From positions 1 through 52,881 of the forward strand of contig JBASCW010000088.1 of NCBI GenBank assembly GCA_049651845.1: DNA of 52,881 nt, in the 5' to 3' direction. Of the stretch, positions 32,487 to 42,429 are shown piece after piece; position 1 is the stretch's first letter, and every line of letters begins with the position of its first letter. The notes under the pieces are model-generated. The model was not told where the DNA came from. It worked only from the letters and a program-made list of their open reading frames with translations, and ran no database searches. The stretch is from RBG-16-66-20 sp049651845. GTDB lineage: Bacteria > Pseudomonadota > Gammaproteobacteria > Burkholderiales > SG8-39. The position numbers and the translations under genes are program-made.

Positions 32487-33232
32487 AGCGAGCGCGCGAG
32501 GAGCGTCAGGCCGGCGATCACCAGCAAAGCGTACACCGCTTTGACGACGGCGGCCGCGGGCACCGCGGCGTGCAGCCGGTCGCCGAGCCATGCGCCGGCG
32601 AGCATCGCCGGCAACAGCGCGAGCGCGGTGACGAGCAGGCCGGCCTGCGTGAGCAGGCCGGCCGCGCCGAACAGCAGCACGCGCAACAGCGACGCCAGCA
32701 CGATCATCGCCGCGTTGGTTGCGCGCAGCGCCGCCTTGTCGCGGATGCGGCCCGCGTTGTAGAGCGCGAAGATCACGCCGCCCGTGCCGAACAGCGCGGA
32801 AAACACGCCGCCGGCGAGTCCCGCCGGCACGCCCCAGGCACGCGCGAGCGCGCGCGGCGGGCCGCGGCGCGCGAGTCCGAAGCCCGCGTAGGCGAGCAGG
32901 AACAGGCCGAGCACCGCGAGCAGCGCGCGCTCGTCCACCTCGATCAGCAGCGTGAGGCCCGCGGCCATGCCGGCGAGGATGAAGGGCAGCAGCCAGCCGA
33001 TCTCACGGTAGCGCACCTGCCGGCGCACGCCCGCGCCGAACGAGAGGAAGGCCGCCAGGTCGAGCAGCATGAGCAGCGGCACCGCGAACTTGAGCGCGAA
33101 GAAATGCGCGAGCAGCGGCAGCGCGATCACCGTCGAGCCGAATCCCGCCAGCCCGAAGGCGGTGTAGGCGAACGCGACGACCAGCGCCGCGAGCGCGAGA
33201 ATCTCGGGCGGATGCGTGAGCGCGAAGCTCAG
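32483..33232 (-). CDS. TSUP (TauE/SafE) family membrane permease
   Basis: A 249-aa permease with about 7-8 helices. The first half shows the family motif AYTAFGLAGFGSTVIALPLLAHF, repeated in the second half as WGVPAGLAGGVFSALFGTGGVIFALY. TSUP proteins move sulfite, sulfonates or other organic anions. The first ATG/GTG/TTG in frame is the GTG at 33130, which would cut off the essential first helix; a CTG at 33232 forms CTGA with the aroG stop exactly as neighbouring genes use NTGA, so I chose CTG. It sits between aroG and the GT39 gene. Confidence 0.85.
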   Translation of the reverse strand: MSFALTHPPEILALAALVVAFAYTAFGLAGFGSTVIALPLLAHFFALKFAVPLLMLLDLAAFLSFGAGVRRQVRYREIGWLLPFILAGMAAGLTLLIEVDERALLAVLGLFLLAYAGFGLARRGPPRALARAWGVPAGLAGGVFSALFGTGGVIFALYNAGRIRDKAALRATNAAMIVLASLLRVLLFGAAGLLTQAGLLVTALALLPAMLAGAWLGDRLHAAVPAAAVVKAVYALLVIAGLTLLARSL

Positions 33233-34359
33233 CGCCGGGCTCTGGGGGGGTGCGGGGGGGCCGCCCGGCGCCCCCCCTGCTCACTGCGGCGCCGTGCCTT
33301 GACCGCGCCGGCGAGCACGCCGAGCAGGCCGGTCGAGTCCTGCCAGCCCAGGCAGGGATCGGTGATGCTCTGGCCGAAGGTGAGGGATTTTCCGGGCGCG
33401 AGATCCTGCCTGCCTTCGACCAGGTGCGATTCCACCATCGCGCCGATGACGCAGCGCGAGCCCGCGGCCACCTGCGCGCCGACTTCGCGCGCGACGTCGA
33501 GCTGGCGCTTGAACTTCTTCTGCGCATTGGCATGCGAGAAGTCGACCATCAGGCGGCAATCGAGCTTCGATTTCTCGAGCTCGGCGCAGGCCGCGGCGAC
33601 GCTCGCGGCGTCGTAGTTCGGCGCCTTGCCGCCGCGCAGGATCACGTGGCAGTCCTCGTTGCCGCGCGTCTCGACGATCGACACCTGCCCGCTCTTGTGC
33701 ACCGAGAGGAAATGGTGCTTCTGGCGCGCCGCGAGGATCGCGTCGATCGCGATGCGCACGTTGCCGTCGGTGCCGTTCTTGAAGCCCACCGGCGCCGACA
33801 GGCCCGAGGCGAGCTCGCGGTGCACCTGTGACTCGGTGGTGCGCGCGCCGATCGCGCCCCAGGACACGAGGTCGCCGATGTACTGGGGCGAGATCACGTC
33901 GAGGAACTCGCAACCCGCGGGCATGCCGGCGCGGTTGATGCGCACCAGCAGGTCGCGCGCGATGCGCAGCCCCTCGTTGATGCGGAAGCTGCCGTTCAGG
34001 TAGGGGTCGTTGATCAGCCCCTTCCAGCCCACCGTGGTGCGCGGCTTCTCGAAATACACGCGCATCACGACTTCCAGTTCGCTCTCATGTCTTTTTCTTT
34101 CATTCAGCAATTTCTCTGCATAGGCGAGCGCGGCAGCGGGATCGTGGATCGAGCACGGGCCGATGATCACCAGCAGCCGATCGGACTTGCCGCGCACGAT
34201 CTCGCGCACGCGCTTGCGCGTGTCGGCGACCAGCCGCTCCACGGGCGTGCCCTGGATCGGGAAGAAGCGGATCAGGTGCTCCGGCGGCGGCAGCGGCACG
34301 ATGTTCTCGATGCGCTCGTCGTCGGTGAGCGAGGTCTTGTCGTCGATGGTCAGGGTCAT
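33229..34359 (-). CDS. aroG: 3-deoxy-7-phosphoheptulonate (DAHP) synthase, class I
   Basis: A 376-aa enzyme condensing phosphoenolpyruvate and erythrose 4-phosphate, the first step to aromatic amino acids. Motifs: LLVIIGPCSIHDP, VVMRVYFEKPRTTVGWKGLINDP, GFKNGTDGN, ILRGGKAPNYD, MVDFSHANAQKK and FGQSITDPCLGWQ. The fold ends at LAGAVKARRR; about 16 further residues (EQGGRRAAPPHPPRARR) come from a G7/C7 repeat region and are not family sequence. The ATG at 34359 follows a Phe-rich leader peptide and an intrinsic terminator, so the gene is controlled by attenuation. Which aromatic amino acid also inhibits the enzyme is unknown. Confidence 0.95.
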   Translation of the reverse strand: MTLTIDDKTSLTDDERIENIVPLPPPEHLIRFFPIQGTPVERLVADTRKRVREIVRGKSDRLLVIIGPCSIHDPAAALAYAEKLLNERKRHESELEVVMRVYFEKPRTTVGWKGLINDPYLNGSFRINEGLRIARDLLVRINRAGMPAGCEFLDVISPQYIGDLVSWGAIGARTTESQVHRELASGLSAPVGFKNGTDGNVRIAIDAILAARQKHHFLSVHKSGQVSIVETRGNEDCHVILRGGKAPNYDAASVAAACAELEKSKLDCRLMVDFSHANAQKKFKRQLDVAREVGAQVAAGSRCVIGAMVESHLVEGRQDLAPGKSLTFGQSITDPCLGWQDSTGLLGVLAGAVKARRRSEQGGRRAAPPHPPRARR

Positions 34360-34390
34360 GGCGGTTCCTGGATGAAGGCTGCGGGCCCCG

Positions 34391-34428
34391 AAAAACAAAA
34401 ACCGCCAGGCATCTCTGCTCTGGCGGTT
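34391..34428 (-). terminator. Attenuator terminator upstream of aroG
   Basis: On the minus strand AACCGCCAG (34428-34420) pairs with CTGGCGGTT (34408-34400) around an 11-base loop and is followed by TTTGTTTTT, an intrinsic terminator ending about 32 bases before the aroG ATG. A copy of the 3' arm, CTGGCGG, lies in the leader peptide gene (34473-34467) and can pair with the 5' arm instead, giving the antiterminator. Confidence 0.85.
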
Positions 34429-34452
34429 GGTCGGGGGTCGCTGGTTGCGCGG

Positions 34453-34518
34453 CTAGCTGTTCCCCTCCGCCAGATGGCGCGGGAAGGTGAAGAAATAGCC
34501 GAAGAACCAGCGGTTCAT
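34453..34518 (-). CDS. Phe-rich leader peptide of the aroG attenuator
   Basis: A 21-codon open frame, MNRWFFGYFFTFPRHLAEGNS, ending in TAG. It holds five Phe codons (all TTC), one Tyr and one Trp within the first 12 residues, like E. coli PheL. Ribosome stalling at the Phe codons when Phe-tRNA is short would leave the downstream CTGGCGG (within the Leu-Ala-Glu codons) free to pair with the 5' arm of the terminator and allow read-through into aroG. A TTGAAT with TAGACA 18 bases before it is a weak promoter candidate just upstream. Too short to be called by usual gene finders. Confidence 0.82.
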   Translation of the reverse strand: MNRWFFGYFFTFPRHLAEGNS

Positions 34519-34551
34519 GGGGTCATTCAATCACGAATGCCCGGGGCCTGT

Positions 34552-34695
34552 CTACTTCGGCCACAGCACCATCTGCGTGCTGCGGAACAGCGCGAGGATG
34601 CGCAGCCCGACCGGCCCGGGCAGGTGGCCGGCGCTGCGGCCGTTGAAAGCTTCGGGCGTCAACTCGGGTCTGAAGCTGGACGTTCTGGCGCTCAT
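34552..34695 (-). pseudogene. Possible remnant of a PaaI/hotdog thioesterase N-terminus
   Basis: A 47-codon frame, starting MSARTSSFRPELTPEAFN and continuing GRSAGHLPGPVGLRILAL before ending in LWPK and TAG. The first 30 residues look like the N-terminus of PaaI-type thioesterases (SAGHLPG block), then the likeness stops. It may be a decayed fragment or a real small protein. The rest of the 34519-34837 gap holds the leader promoter and an inverted repeat, and nothing else I can name. Confidence 0.3.
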
Positions 34696-34769
34696 GGTCC
34701 GCGCAACCTACACGATTGGCACTCGCCGCCGCCCACTGCCAGCGCGCCCGGCGAGCCCGCGATTTGCTA

Positions 34770-34799
34770 CGGGAAAAGCAGCATGCTATTTTTTTCCCG
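34770..34799 (+). promoter_or_regulatory. Inverted repeat upstream of the AAA+ ATPase gene
   Basis: CGGGAAAA (34770-34777) and TTTTCCCG (34792-34799) flank AGCATGCT (34780-34787), itself a perfect palindrome, 38 bases before the ATG at 34838. The T7 run also suits a -10/-35 neighbourhood. It is a candidate operator or a transcript stem-loop. Confidence 0.4.
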
Positions 34800-34837
34800 G
34801 AGTTTCGGCCGATAACAAGAACGTCAGGAGGTAGCCC

Positions 34838-35827
34838 ATGCCCTCAAACGTCGCTCTTCCGGTGCGCTCGCCGACGATTCCAGTCGCCGGCTTCAAGGAC
34901 GTCTACGACACGGCATCCGTCGAGCGCGCGCTGCAGGACCTGCCCGCCTCGGCCAACGAGGCGCTGCGCGCGCTCTACGAGAAGATGCTGCGCCTGGGGG
35001 GCCAGCGCTTCGCGGTGAAGCCCTCGGGGCTGCCGCAGATGCAGGCGCTGTTCGAGGAGCTGCCCAACTTCGCCGAGGTGCTCGAGCACATCCGCCGCCA
35101 GCTGGCGCTGTGCGTGGACTCCGAGGACGACGTCGAGCTGACGCCGATCCTGCTGCTCGGCGATCCGGGCATCGGCAAGACGCACTTCGCGCGCCGCGTG
35201 TCGCAGCTGCTCGGCACCGGCTACGGCTTCGTGCCGATGAGCTCGCTCACCGCCGGCTGGGTATTGTCGGGCGCCTCCTCGCAGTGGAAGAACGCCAAGC
35301 CCGGCAAGGTGTTCGAGACTTTCCTGAACGGCGAATACGCCAACCCGGTGATGGTGGTGGACGAGATCGACAAGGCGAGCGCCGACGGCCAGTATGACCC
35401 GCTCGGCGCGCTCTACGAGCTGCTCGAGACGCAGACCGCGACGCGCTTCACCGACGAGTTCGCCGAGATCCCGATCGACGCCTCGGGCGCGGTCTGGTTC
35501 GCTACCGCCAACGACGCGGCGCGCATCCCCGAGCCGCTGCTCAACCGCATGCACGTCTACGAGATCGAGGCGCCGGACCCCGAGGGCTCGGCGCGCATCG
35601 CGCGCTCGCTGTACCGGGAAATCCGCGAATCCCACGACTGGGGCAAGCGCTTCCCGGAGGCGCCCTCGGGCAGCGTGGTCGAGAAGCTCGCGCTGCTCAC
35701 GCCGCGCGAGATGCGCCGCGCGGTGCAGGCCGCGTTCGGCAACGCCAAGGTGGCCGGCCGCGACGAGCTCGCCGCCGAGGACATCGACCTGCCGCGCGGC
35801 GGGCGCAAGTCGCGGATCGGCTTCTAG
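34838..35827 (+). CDS. Lon-like AAA+ ATPase without protease domain
   Basis: A 329-aa AAA+ protein. Walker A GDPGIGKTH at 108-116, Walker B VMVVDEIDKAS at 171-181, sensor 1 FATAND (Asn225) and a probable Arg finger in PLLNRMHVYEI (Arg237). The module between GYGFVPMSSLTAGWVLSG and the Walker B resembles the Lon ATPase domain, including the small alpha domain near LTPREMRRAVQAAFGNAK. There is neither a Lon N-domain nor the Ser-Lys protease domain, so it must work as a remodeller or with a partner. SD sequence AGGAGGT precedes the ATG. It is monocistronic and convergent with the next gene. Confidence 0.82.
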   Translation: MPSNVALPVRSPTIPVAGFKDVYDTASVERALQDLPASANEALRALYEKMLRLGGQRFAVKPSGLPQMQALFEELPNFAEVLEHIRRQLALCVDSEDDVELTPILLLGDPGIGKTHFARRVSQLLGTGYGFVPMSSLTAGWVLSGASSQWKNAKPGKVFETFLNGEYANPVMVVDEIDKASADGQYDPLGALYELLETQTATRFTDEFAEIPIDASGAVWFATANDAARIPEPLLNRMHVYEIEAPDPEGSARIARSLYREIRESHDWGKRFPEAPSGSVVEKLALLTPREMRRAVQAAFGNAKVAGRDELAAEDIDLPRGGRKSRIGF

Positions 35828-35843
35828 CGACGCGCGGGCGCGT

Positions 35844-36320
35844 TCAGGTATAGGCGAGCAGCCGCCCGCAGGCGATCGCCGAGAGCCAGAGCACGAGCGA
35901 CAGCGCGGCCGCGGCGCGCGCCGCCGCGGGCGGCGTCGCCCCGACATCCCAGGCGGCGGCGCCGCGGAATACGCCGGCGTGGAATACCGCCGCGTTCACG
36001 CCGGCGGCGAGGATCAGGCACATCTTGAGCGCGAACACGGGGCTCGCGATGAGGTCGCCCGCGTGCGCGACGAACATCGCCAGGCCGCTCGGCAGGATCA
36101 GCGCGAAGCTGCCGATCGTCCAGGGCAGCACGTGCGCCGCGAGCCTGCGCACCGGCAGCGTGCGCGAAAAGCCGAGCAAGCGCACGTCGAGCACCAGGAC
36201 CGAGCCGACCAGCAGCGCGATGCCGGCGAGGTGCACGACTTCGACCGCGGGGTAGAGCCAGAGCCACTGGCGCATGGCCACGCCAAGGGCGCTCGCCTCG
36301 ATGCCGCCCATGGCGGTCAT
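35844..36320 (-). CDS. DUF6644-type small membrane protein
   Basis: A 158-aa membrane protein with about four helices. Its opening block WLYPAVEVVHLAGIALLVGSVLVLDVRLLG, a His-containing first helix, followed by LPWTIGSFALILPSGLAMF and ALKMCLILAAGVNAAVFH, is typical of DUF6644, a CopD-like family found beside DUF6152. The start is uncertain: ATG at 36320 or the ATG three codons later; a longer frame overlaps the upstream gene. Function unknown; conserved His residues suggest haem or metal binding (inference). Confidence 0.7.
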   Translation of the reverse strand: MTAMGGIEASALGVAMRQWLWLYPAVEVVHLAGIALLVGSVLVLDVRLLGFSRTLPVRRLAAHVLPWTIGSFALILPSGLAMFVAHAGDLIASPVFALKMCLILAAGVNAAVFHAGVFRGAAAWDVGATPPAAARAAAALSLVLWLSAIACGRLLAYT

Positions 36321-36366
36321 GGCAATCGCGCTCGCATCGCAGGGTTCGCGCTCGCGCTCCGGCGCG

Positions 36367-36711
36367 CTAGCGCAGCTCGATCGTCTTCCCGCCCACACTG
36401 ATGCGCTCGGCGCGCATCTCCTCGGGCTTGCCGCGGTTGGCGTAGCCCTCGACCGTGGCGCTGCCGCCGGGCGCGAGCAGCCCCTTGGCCAGGCCGCGGT
36501 TCTCCATGCGCGAGGGCGGCGCGAGCACGCACAGCCAGGTTTTGCCCGGCGTCTCCAGGCGGATGTAGCCGTGCGGGTGCTCGTAGCCCGTCTCGACGAT
36601 CTTGCCCGAGAGCTTGAGCAGGTTGCTCGAGTCGTACTCGCTCCAGCCGTGGTGGGCGAGCGCCGCGGCGGGCGCTAGGCACAGCAAGGCGATGAAGTCG
36701 CGTCGTTTCAT
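36367..36711 (-). CDS. DUF6152 family exported protein
   Basis: A 114-aa protein beginning MKRRDFIALLCLAPAAALA, a Tat-like (RRDF) signal, then HHGWSEYDSSNLLKLSGKIVETGYEHPHGYIRLE, the OB-fold-like DUF6152 domain with its HHGW start and HPH motif. Family members often pair with DUF6644 membrane proteins, as here (36320). The His-rich N-terminus after cleavage points to metal binding, but no function is established. It ends 46 bases before its partner and starts 15 bases after alaS. Confidence 0.75.
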   Translation of the reverse strand: MKRRDFIALLCLAPAAALAHHGWSEYDSSNLLKLSGKIVETGYEHPHGYIRLETPGKTWLCVLAPPSRMENRGLAKGLLAPGGSATVEGYANRGKPEEMRAERISVGGKTIELR

Positions 36712-36725
36712 GGTCTTCTCCTCGG

Positions 36726-39338
<2,613 letters not shown>

Positions 39339-39347
39339 GTTCCGCCT

Positions 39348-39353
39348 ATTTTA
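39348..39353 (-). promoter_or_regulatory. -10 box TAAAAT of alaS
   Basis: TAAAAT on the minus strand ends 9 bases before the alaS ATG at 39338. If used, the transcript would start only one to three bases before the start codon. The intervening AGGCGGA resembles a Shine-Dalgarno but would then not be transcribed. Confidence 0.4.
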
Positions 39354-39409
39354 CGGGATGCCCGCAGGCGAACCGCGCAGCGCCCGGGCGCTGCGTCGGT
39401 CCGCCCGCG

Positions 39410-39748
39410 CTACGCCGCGAGGCGCCCGTACTTCACGAGCCGCGCGCGCACGCCGGTCTGCGTGCGCTGGTGCGCGCTCGCGAGATCCGGCAAGCCGCGT
39501 CCCGCGTCGAAGCCCGCGAGCAACTTGCGGTCCTCTTCCTCGGTCCAGGGCTCGCCGGTCTTCGCCGGCAGCTGCTGCTTGCGCCGCTCGAAGCGCTCGG
39601 CCTTCTCCAGCGCCTCGGCCGCCGCGTACAGCGCGCGCACCGTCTGCGCGCGCTGGTAGGCGCTCTCGGCCGGGAACACTTCGCCGGTCTCCGGATCGAC
39701 GCCGTTGGCGAGCGAGCGCACGACGCTCAATGCCTGTGCTTGATCCAT
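39410..39748 (-). CDS. Hypothetical protein with Myb/SANT-like helix-turn-helix
   Basis: A 112-aa soluble protein. Its first half is helical (VRSLANGVDPETGEVFPAESAYQRAQTVRALYAAAEALE), the second half reads PWTEEEDRKLLAGFDAGRGLPDLASAHQRTQTGVRARLVKYGRL, resembling a SANT/Myb or gcrA-type DNA-binding helix-turn-helix with the W-T-x-E-E-D opening. The ATG at 39748 has AGGAGG seven bases upstream; the GTG at 39757 would place the SD too close. Target unknown. It lies between alaS and recX on the same strand. Confidence 0.7.
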   Translation of the reverse strand: MDQAQALSVVRSLANGVDPETGEVFPAESAYQRAQTVRALYAAAEALEKAERFERRKQQLPAKTGEPWTEEEDRKLLAGFDAGRGLPDLASAHQRTQTGVRARLVKYGRLAA

Positions 39749-39794
39749 TCGATTCACCTCCTGTCCGCTGCAAACGCAGCCAGCAGATGAACGC

Positions 39795-40245
39795 TCAGGC
39801 GGCGCCGCGCGCCGACAGCAGTGTGAAAATTACCGCGGAAGAAAAGCCGCGCGACTGCAGGAAGCGCATGCGCTTCGCCTTCTCCTCGCGCGTCGCGGCC
39901 GGCGTGCGGTACTTGCGCTCCAGGATCGACTTGGCCTTCTGCAATTCATCTTCTGGAGACGAAAAGCGCGCGACCAGTTCCTCCGGCACGCCCTTGGCCT
40001 TCAGGTCCTGGCGGATGCGCGCGGCGCCGTACTTGCGCGAGAGCCGGCGCGCGCGCTCTTCGGCGTAGCGCTCCTCGGAAAGCTGGTTCTTCTGCATGAG
40101 CCCCGAAATCAGCGACTGCAGCTGTTCGGAGGAACCCGCGTGCGGCTGCAGCTTGCCTTCCAGCTCCTGGCGCGTGTGCTCCCGGCGCGCGAGCAGCCGT
40201 AATGCCCGCGCCCGGAGCTCCACCACATTGTCGGGCTGCTCTTTC

Positions 40246-40253
<8 letters not shown>
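39795..40253 (-). CDS. recX: RecA regulator RecX
   Basis: A 152-aa all-helical protein that caps RecA filaments and blocks their extension. Family features: RALRLLARREHTRQELEGKL, LSEERYAEERARRLSRKYGAARIRQDLKAKGVP and RMRFLQSRGFSSAVIFTLL. The ATG overlaps the last eight bases of recA, so RecX output is coupled to recA translation, the standard proteobacterial order. Confidence 0.93.
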
Positions 40254-41307
<1,054 letters not shown>

Positions 41308-41394
41308 TGCTGCGTACCTCTTCTTATAGGCTGTCGACATCTACGGCAGGCTCACGCCCCTGCGAGGACCGAGCATCTGGGCCGACACCGGATA

Positions 41395-41410
41395 CTGTAT
41401 AAATGCACAT
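41395..41410. promoter_or_regulatory. recA: Probable LexA (SOS) box of recA
   Basis: CTGTATAAATGCACAT has the CTGT-N8-ACAG layout of proteobacterial SOS boxes with one mismatch in the last base, and an A/T-rich centre. It overlaps the expected transcription start of a minus-strand promoter with -35 TTGACA (41441-41436), a 17-bp spacer and -10 CACAAT (41418-41413), so LexA bound here would block recA. Confidence 0.65.
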
Positions 41411-41423
41411 GTATTGTGGGCGG

Positions 41424-41441
41424 TTGACAGGTCCCTGTCAA
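41424..41441. promoter_or_regulatory. Perfect palindrome carrying back-to-back TTGACA boxes
   Basis: TTGACAGG and CCTGTCAA around TC, a perfect 18-bp palindrome. Each arm begins with a consensus -35 on its own strand. The minus-strand copy has a -10 (CACAAT) at ideal 17-bp spacing for recA; the plus-strand copy has none at good spacing, the nearest being TAAAAT (41453-41458) at 23 bp before the dehydrogenase gene. It could also be an operator. Confidence 0.5.
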
Positions 41442-41485
41442 ACGCGCTGCGGTAAAATCCGAAAAACTTCTTTGGAGACAAGACG

Positions 41486-42355
41486 ATGGCGAAAGTTTCG
41501 TTCCTCGGCCTGGGGGTGATGGGCTATCCGATGGCGGGCCACCTGCTCAAGAAAGGCGGCCACGAGGTGACCGTCTACAACCGCAGCCCGGCCAAGGCGG
41601 CGCAGTGGGTCAAGGAGTGCGGCGGCAGGTCCGCGGCCACCCCGAAGGAGGCCGCCCAGGGCGCCGATTTCGTGCTGATGTGCGTGGGCAACGACGACGA
41701 CGTGCGCTCGGTCGCCTACGGCGACAGCGGCGTGCTCGCCGGCCTGAAAAGGGGCGCGATCCTGGTGGACCACACGACAGCCTCTGCGGTTTTGGCTAGA
41801 GAACTTTTCTCAGAGGCCAAAAAACGCGATGCTGGATTCGTTGATGCACCCGTCTCGGGAGGCCAGGCGGGCGCGGTCAACGGCCAGCTCGGCATCATGT
41901 GCGGCGGCGAGCAGGCCGACTACGACAAGGCGCTCCCGGTGCTCAACGTCTACGCCAAGATGTGCGCGCTGATCGGCGCGCCGGGCGCGGGCCAGCTCAC
42001 CAAGATGGTCAACCAGGTCGCCATCGTCGGCCTGCTGCAGGGACTGTCGGAGGCGCTCAACTTCGGCATGCGCGCGGGCCTCGACATGGAGAAGGTGATC
42101 TCGGTGATCTCCAAGGGCGCCGCCCAGTCCTGGCAGATGGACAACCGCTGGAAGACGATGGTGGACGGCAAGTTCGAGGGCTTCGGCTTCGCCGCGGACT
42201 GGATGCGCAAGGACCTCAACATCGCGCTCGCCGAAGCAAAGAAGAACGGCGCCCACATGCCGGGCACCGCGCTGATCGAGCAGTACTTCGGCCGCATCGC
42301 CGCCGCCGGCCACGGCCGCTGGGACAACACCGCGCTGATGAGCCTGCTGAAATAA
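41486..42355 (+). CDS. 3-hydroxyisobutyrate dehydrogenase family oxidoreductase
   Basis: A 289-aa NAD(P)-dependent beta-hydroxyacid dehydrogenase. Rossmann GLGVMGYPMAGHLLKKG at 8-24, substrate-binding DAPVSGGQAGA at 120-130, and catalytic Lys173 in TKMVNQ; the C-terminal ADWMRKDLNIALAEAKKNGAHMPGTAL is typical. The family includes 3-hydroxyisobutyrate dehydrogenase and tartronate semialdehyde reductase, and the substrate cannot be decided from sequence. Ribosome-binding site TTGGAGAC. A patch around 41775-41860 is less GC-rich. Its TAA stop overlaps the left end of the RAYT element. Confidence 0.88.
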   Translation: MAKVSFLGLGVMGYPMAGHLLKKGGHEVTVYNRSPAKAAQWVKECGGRSAATPKEAAQGADFVLMCVGNDDDVRSVAYGDSGVLAGLKRGAILVDHTTASAVLARELFSEAKKRDAGFVDAPVSGGQAGAVNGQLGIMCGGEQADYDKALPVLNVYAKMCALIGAPGAGQLTKMVNQVAIVGLLQGLSEALNFGMRAGLDMEKVISVISKGAAQSWQMDNRWKTMVDGKFEGFGFAADWMRKDLNIALAEAKKNGAHMPGTALIEQYFGRIAAAGHGRWDNTALMSLLK

Positions 42356-42372
42356 AAGGGGGTCGGAGTAAC
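42354..42372 (+). repeat. Left end of the RAYT element
   Basis: AAAAGGGGGTCGGAGTAAC followed by T7. It matches the inverted right end at 43153-43174 at 17 of 19 positions by eye and shares AAAAGGGGGTC with the hairpin at 764-787. The dehydrogenase stop codon TAA overlaps its first two bases. Confidence 0.7.
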
Positions 42373-42393
42373 TTTTTTTCGGAAGGCGCGTTG

Positions 42394-42429
42394 ATGTGAC
42401 CATGTCGAACTCAAGCAGCATGGTCACAT
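42394..42429 (+). repeat. Hairpin overlapping the transposase start codon
   Basis: ATGTGACCATG (42394-42404) and CATGGTCACAT (42419-42429) are perfectly complementary over 11 bp with a 14-base loop; the last two bases of the right arm are the first two bases of the ATG at 42428. It may be the structured DNA the HUH transposase recognises, or an mRNA stem that limits its translation. Confidence 0.65.
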
